Assembly (NCBI RefSeq): GCF_014236855.1
Contig: NZ_CP051261.1
Span: forward strand, 558,001-622,000
Length of the DNA stretch: 64,000 bases
Direction of reading: 5' to 3'
Origin: Xanthomonas sp. SI
GTDB lineage: Bacteria > Pseudomonadota > Gammaproteobacteria > Xanthomonadales > Xanthomonadaceae
The position numbers were made by a program, and so were the translations under genes. The notes beneath the pieces were generated by a model. That model had not been told where the DNA came from. It was given only the letters and a program-made list of their open reading frames with translations, and ran no database searches. Positions 60,248 to 64,000 of this stretch are shown here, piece by piece; within the stretch, counting starts at the first letter, position 1, and every line of letters begins with the position of its first letter.

Positions 60248-60447
60248 TGCGTTTCCTCTCGGTCGATCGCCGGGGGTAAGCGCGGACTCCTGGTGGCCTC
60301 GGGGAATGGTCACGGCAGAAGCCTTTGACATTGCGCTTTGCGAGGATGCCCGAATGCGTTGTGGGGATGGCGACGCTTAGTTAGGACCGCACGCAGGCAG
60401 CCACACCGCCTAGACTGGCGCTCTCCTCGCCACCAGGAAGCACCGCA

Positions 60448-60837
60448 ATGAACCTGCCGCTGCACTTCGGCCTGCTGGGCTCGCTCGAAGCCGGGCTGAT
60501 CGCGTTCGCGGTCGGGTTCCTCGTGTACGCGCTGTGGCACCGCCTGTGCCGCTGGCTGCAATGGTCCGAGGGTCATGCGCTGGGCTGGTCGTGCCTGATC
60601 GCGGTCGCTGTGTCGGCGGGGATCGATTGCTGGAACCTGTTCTACACCGGCATCGTGCGCCTGGAGTCGCCGTTGTACGCGCGGCTGGCGCTGGCCAGCA
60701 TCCACGATCCGAACGAGTTGGGCTCGCGGGTGGTGCTGGAAGTGTCCGGTGCGCTTGCCGGTGTCGCCGCGGCCTGGGTTGCGTTCAGTTCGCGTTCAAG
60801 CGAAAAATCCGGCGACGACGAGCGCCAAATTGGGTGA
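60448..60837 (+). CDS. Small membrane protein of unknown function
   Basis: A 129-aa protein with three likely helices (about 12-31, 45-62 and 94-112), a Trp/Arg-rich interfacial segment (LWHRLCRWLQWSEGHALGW) and a charged C-terminal tail (SSRSSEKSGDDERQ). I recognise no family. Translation is supported by the ATG context and the sensible topology; no ribosome-binding site better than AGGAAG (60436-60441) is seen. Confidence 0.6.
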   Translation: MNLPLHFGLLGSLEAGLIAFAVGFLVYALWHRLCRWLQWSEGHALGWSCLIAVAVSAGIDCWNLFYTGIVRLESPLYARLALASIHDPNELGSRVVLEVSGALAGVAAAWVAFSSRSSEKSGDDERQIG

Positions 60838-61062
60838 AACACACGCTTTTTTTCCAAGTTCCGAACGTCTCGAACGAAGGCCTTACCACCGGCTCACCAG
60901 TCGCTAACCAAGCGGGTAGCGCGTGTTTTGCCCGAGGTGGTTAACGAAGCGTTGCCTGCGGTTTTTTGCAAGGGAATGGATTCAGCCTGGCACGGGCACG
61001 GTGTAGCCATGCACCGGATTCAACCGGGCATGCCACAACCGAGAGAGCACAGGAGACCACCC

Positions 61063-61422
61063 ATGAACATTCGCAACCGCACGCCGCTGATCGGGGCCGC
61101 CGCCATTCTCGCCGCCGCACTGGCCATGCCGGCCTTCGCCCAGGATGCGCAGAGCGATGCCGCCACCCAGGCGCAGTCGCCCACCAGCGCGACCGGGCAG
61201 TCCGCGCAATCCGGCGCTTCGGGCGGCGGCCAGACCTGGGCCGACGTCGATACCGATAGCGACGGCGCCATCAGCAAGCAGGAAGCGCAGGTCAATGCAG
61301 GCCTCAGCCAGATCTTTGCGCAGGCCGATGCCGATCACAACGGCAAGTTGACCCCGGACGAATACAAGGCGTATGTCGCCAAACAGCAGCAGGGCGGCGC
61401 CGCCGGCAGCAACGGCCAGTAA
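61063..61422 (+). CDS. Exported EF-hand protein (two loops)
   Basis: A 119-aa protein starting at ATG 61063 with GGAGACC upstream, and a signal peptide cut at MPAFAQD. A Gln/Ser/Ala-rich linker leads to two EF-hand loops, DTDSDGAISKQE and DADHNGKLTPDE, both with the full calcium-ligand pattern. It is probably a periplasmic calcium-binding protein. A second EF-hand protein lies 245 bp downstream. Confidence 0.85.
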   Translation: MNIRNRTPLIGAAAILAAALAMPAFAQDAQSDAATQAQSPTSATGQSAQSGASGGGQTWADVDTDSDGAISKQEAQVNAGLSQIFAQADADHNGKLTPDEYKAYVAKQQQGGAAGSNGQ

Positions 61423-61666
61423 CGTCGACGACGGCAAGGCGCCGCGGTCGGTACGCGCATAGACGAGGACTCGTGCCGATCGTGGCGCCGAGACGACGTA
61501 ACTGGCCTGATCGAACGTGACAGAGACGTATGAGGAGGGGCGGCCTGGTGCCGCCCTTCCGCTTTTTTGTACTGCAACCGAAGAATCGGCTTGGCCGGGC
61601 ATCGCTGCGGCCATAAGCGGCGCCGCAAGGAGTAGGGTGTCCATTCGCCGTTGGATGGGGCCGCCC

Positions 61667-62080
61667 ATGAGTTCTTCACGCTATTCGCTGCGCCTGTGCC
61701 TGGCGTCGTCGTTGGCGGCTCTCGCCGCAACCGGCATGGCCGCGCCGCAGCAGGATCCTGCCGCACCCGTATTGCCCCTCCCTGTGCCGACACCCGCGCC
61801 CACCCCGGCGCCGGCCCCGCTGCCGCCGTTGCCCGCGCCGCCGGCCTCGACCTTGCCGGTGCCGGCAGCGCCTGCCAGCGACACCGGCGCCGTGGCAGGC
61901 GCGCGCAGTTTCGCCGCACTGGACCTGGACCGCGACGGCCGCATCGACCGTACCGAAGCCGCCGCCGACCCGGTCCTGCGCGAAACCTTCGACACGTTCG
62001 ACGCCGATGCCGACGGCGCGTTGTCGCGCGAGGAGTACGCGCACTATCAGCCCGGCCCCGGCGATCCTGCGGCGCAATAA
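61667..62080 (+). CDS. Exported EF-hand protein with proline-rich linker
   Basis: A 137-aa protein. The signal peptide (MSSSRYSLRLCLASSLAALAATGMA) is followed by a long Pro/Ala linker (about 30-70). Two EF-hand loops follow: DLDRDGRIDRTE and DADADGALSREE. Size, domain order and location suggest it is a diverged relative of the upstream EF-hand protein. ATG 61655 is an alternative start. The role is unknown; it may be a calcium sensor or buffer in the periplasm. Confidence 0.8.
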   Translation: MSSSRYSLRLCLASSLAALAATGMAAPQQDPAAPVLPLPVPTPAPTPAPAPLPPLPAPPASTLPVPAAPASDTGAVAGARSFAALDLDRDGRIDRTEAAADPVLRETFDTFDADADGALSREEYAHYQPGPGDPAAQ

Positions 62081-62102
62081 GCGGCGCTGCTATGCTTGCC
62101 TG

Positions 62103-62870
62103 ATGCCTACTCCTACCGCTCTGCGCTCCTCCGCCATCGCTCTGGTCGGCTTCGACGGCGACGACACGCTGTGGAAAAGCGAGGACTACTACCGCGACGC
62201 CGAAACCGCATTCGAAGCCATCCTCGGCCACTATCTGGACCTGCGCGACGTCGGCACCCAGCAGCATCTGCTGACGGTGGAGCGGCGCAATCTGAAAGTG
62301 TTCGGCTACGGCGCCAAGGGCATGACCCTGTCGATGATCGAGGTGGCGATCGAACTGACCGATGCCCGTATTTCCGCGCGCGATCTGCAGCGCATCGTCG
62401 AGATCGGTCGCGCCACGCTGCAGCATCCGGTGGAGGTGATCGCCGGCGTGCGCGAGGCGGTGGCGGCGATCGCCGCCGATTTCGAGGTGGTGCTGATCAC
62501 CAAGGGCGATCTGTTTCACCAGGAGGCGAAGATCGCGCAATCCGGACTCGGTGCGCTGTTCCCGCGCATCGAGATCGTGTCGGAAAAGGATCCCAAGACC
62601 TACGCCAAGGTGCTGGCTGAATTCGGCATCGGTGCCGAGCGCTTCGTGATGATCGGCAACTCGCTGCGCTCGGACGTGGAGCCGGTGATCGCGCTCGGCG
62701 GTTGGGGCATCCATACGCCCTATGCCACCACCTGGGCGCACGAGGCCGAGCATGGCGTGTCTGCCGACGAACCGCGTCTGCGCGAGGTGGCCACGGCGGT
62801 CGAGTGGCCGCAGGCGGTAGCCGACCTGAACCGGCATGCGGCGGCGCAGGGTGTTTTGCCGCTGGGGTGA
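62103..62870 (+). CDS. HAD-superfamily phosphatase
   Basis: A 255-aa cytoplasmic hydrolase. All HAD motifs are visible: motif I VGFDGDDTLWKSEDYY with the nucleophile/acid Asp pair, motif II VVLITKGDLFHQ (Thr), motif III Lys in SEKDPKTYAKVL, and motif IV MIGNSLRSDVEPVIALGGWGIHTPY. The alpha-helical C1 cap is of the L-2-haloacid dehalogenase/phosphoglycolate phosphatase type. The substrate cannot be read from sequence. It starts 22 bp after the EF-hand gene. Confidence 0.92.
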   Translation: MPTPTALRSSAIALVGFDGDDTLWKSEDYYRDAETAFEAILGHYLDLRDVGTQQHLLTVERRNLKVFGYGAKGMTLSMIEVAIELTDARISARDLQRIVEIGRATLQHPVEVIAGVREAVAAIAADFEVVLITKGDLFHQEAKIAQSGLGALFPRIEIVSEKDPKTYAKVLAEFGIGAERFVMIGNSLRSDVEPVIALGGWGIHTPYATTWAHEAEHGVSADEPRLREVATAVEWPQAVADLNRHAAAQGVLPLG

Positions 62871-63190
62871 GGGCGCTTGCGGTGCCGGTTCCCTAGGCAT
62901 CGATCGCCGCGCCGCCAGTGCGTGCAGCGAGTACGAAAGCAGACGCTGGTAGCGGCAGTACGTGAGCGCGCGCTTCGCGTTCGCCGGTACGCCGCGGGAG
63001 CGGCCCGAGCGGAGTGACCGCGTGCCATCGGTGCCGATTCTCCATCCGGCGCGCACTTGCGCTGAGCGTAAGCCGAGCGTGTCTGCCATGTCGGGTGGAT
63101 GCGGCGTGTTGTGGGCCTTGGGGTCTTTCTTGGCGACAGTGCCGATCACGCCACCCTGACAGCGATGCCGGCATCCGGCAGAATCGACGC
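62871..63190. other. Intergenic region, nothing recognised
   Basis: A 320-bp GC-rich gap between two plus-strand genes. Weak open frames occur on both strands but none has a ribosome-binding site or protein-like composition. The promoter of the next gene must lie here; I could not pick one out. Confidence 0.5.
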
Positions 63191-63733
63191 ATGCCGTGCC
63201 GCCTGCGCTCCCTCTGCCTGATCCTGCCGCTGGCGCTATGCATGGCGAGCGCCGCAATGGCCCAGGACACAGCGGCGCCGAGCGCTGCTGCGGCGGATGC
63301 CGCCGTGCCCGGCAGCGGCGATGCCTGGATCGACCGCCAACTGCTGGACATCGACCGCTATGCCGCGCGCTATCCGGACAGTTTCCTGGATGAGGTGGCG
63401 CGCTACGCGCAGTTGCCGCGCGGCTATGCCGAGGCGCTGTTGCGCGAGCGCCGCTGGCCGCCGCGCGACATCTACTTCGCCTGCTTTCTAGCGAAGGCGG
63501 CGGGACTGCCGTACCGCGAGGTGGTGCGTGCGCGGGCCAGCGCCGGCCCGGACGCCAGCTGGGCGGACGTGGCGAACGCGTTGCAGGTCGAGCCGGGCTC
63601 GCTGACCTACCGCGCGCTGCGCCACGCCATCGTCGCCAGCTACGACCACTGGGACCGGCCGATCGCGCTGGACGCGCTGTTGCGCCGCCAACTCGGCGAC
63701 CGCGCGCAGCGCGACCAAGCGGCGGCGCAGTAG
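63191..63733 (+). CDS. Exported helical protein of unknown function
   Basis: A 180-aa product with a signal peptide (MPCRLRSLCLILPLALCMASAAMA, cut before QDTAAP). The mature part is helical and rich in Arg/Tyr/Trp: DRQLLDIDRYAARYPDSFLDEVARYAQLPRGYAEALL, then RRWPPRDIYFACFLAKAAG and SYDHWDRPIALDALLRR. I do not recognise the family. The ATG at 63191 is chosen because it starts the signal sequence. Confidence 0.72.
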   Translation: MPCRLRSLCLILPLALCMASAAMAQDTAAPSAAAADAAVPGSGDAWIDRQLLDIDRYAARYPDSFLDEVARYAQLPRGYAEALLRERRWPPRDIYFACFLAKAAGLPYREVVRARASAGPDASWADVANALQVEPGSLTYRALRHAIVASYDHWDRPIALDALLRRQLGDRAQRDQAAAQ

Positions 63734-63831
63734 ACGCGGCCGACGCCTTAGAGGAAGCGTCGGCGGCGCGCGGCCGATGGGAAGGCTCCGCTCGAATGCC
63801 CGCAGAACCGAGCCAATCCGGCGAAGCCCTT

Positions 63832-63854
63832 GTGGGAGCGACTTCAGTCGCGAC
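63832..63854 (+). repeat. Single diverged GTAG-type repeat unit
   Basis: GTGGGAGCGACTTCAGTC... is a lone unit, 4 of 23 positions changed from the common form. The stem changes (GCGAC/GTCGC) are partly compensating. No inverted partner is seen within 150 bp. Confidence 0.7.
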
Positions 63855-63883
63855 GCGTCGATCTCGCTGTGCGCTTACCAAGC

Positions 63884-64000
63884 CTAAGCCGACAGCCGCG
63901 GAAACCGGTAATCGCCGCCGCTGCGCTTGTCGCGACCGAACGGCACTTCTAACCTCGATTCCGAGAATTGCACGCCAGGCACATCAATGGCTTGCGAATG
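63884..64000 (-). CDS. C-terminal end of a minus-strand gene (cut by window end)
   Basis: On the minus strand a frame is open from the last base of the window to a TAG at 63886-63884, giving 38 residues ending in SGGDYRFPRLSA. Protein-like composition (VQFSESRLEVPFGRDK) and the window-edge position support a real gene continuing to the right. The fragment is too short to assign a family. Confidence 0.5.
   Translation of the reverse strand, partial: HSQAIDVPGVQFSESRLEVPFGRDKRSGGDYRFPRLSA

Overview
This 64 kb window is high-GC gammaproteobacterial chromosome. It most likely comes from Xanthomonas or a close relative in Xanthomonadaceae. The evidence is the abundance of TonB-dependent receptors, dispersed GTAG-type palindromes (GTAGGAGCGGCTTCAGCC...), GGGAAT-type intergenic repeats, and two proteins ending in what looks like the Xanthomonadales type IV secretion recruitment domain (XVIPCD). 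I saw no tRNA, rRNA, CRISPR array, IS element or prophage. All calls come from reading the sequence; no database was searched.

Layout. (1) 1-7837: a carbohydrate locus with a TonB-dependent receptor (cut by the window start), a GH35 beta-galactosidase with a Tat-like signal, an APC-type permease, a PfkB sugar kinase and a GH4 NAD/Mn glycosidase. The last three genes are tightly coupled. (2) 8002-11223: PutA on the minus strand. (3) 11462-20482: the aa3-type cytochrome c oxidase cluster (DUF2244, coxB, coxA, small assembly protein, ctaG, coxC, surf1, SCO-like protein, ctaA, ctaB and a small exported protein), with a DUF2909 gene on the opposite strand. (4) 20636-27634: minus-strand genes for a thioredoxin lipoprotein, an SBF-like transporter, DnaG, a BrkB-like membrane protein, YqeY and RpsU. 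tsaD and folB run the other way. (5) 29407-31796: a circularly permuted ATP-grasp/alpha-E pair. (6) 32147-35665: GH3 beta-glucosidase and PQQ-type sugar dehydrogenase. (7) 36025-39770: small conserved proteins, a second APC permease and an L,D-transpeptidase-fold protein. (8) 39771-41106: a repeat-filled gene-free region built around a roughly 210-bp-arm inverted repeat. (9) 41107-49405: a probable murein-peptide utilisation region (dipeptide epimerase, NlpC/P60 peptidase, TonB-dependent receptor, serine hydrolase, AmiD-like amidase).

(10) 49539-56118 is the most interesting part. Two candidate peptidoglycan-degrading antibacterial effectors, each with a C-terminal XVIPCD-like domain, are interleaved with three candidate immunity genes: two paralogues of an unrecognised family and one LprI-like lipoprotein. 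The secretion machinery itself is not in the window. (11) 56444-64000: a divergent LysR/MFS pair, a VanX-like dipeptidase, a Cys-rich small protein, two EF-hand proteins, a HAD phosphatase, unknown small proteins, and the 3' end of a minus-strand gene at the right edge.

Functional themes are plant-derived glycoside use, aerobic respiration, cell-wall turnover and probable contact-dependent bacterial killing aimed at peptidoglycan. Start codons were chosen by ribosome-binding site and signal peptide where possible, and alternatives are noted.
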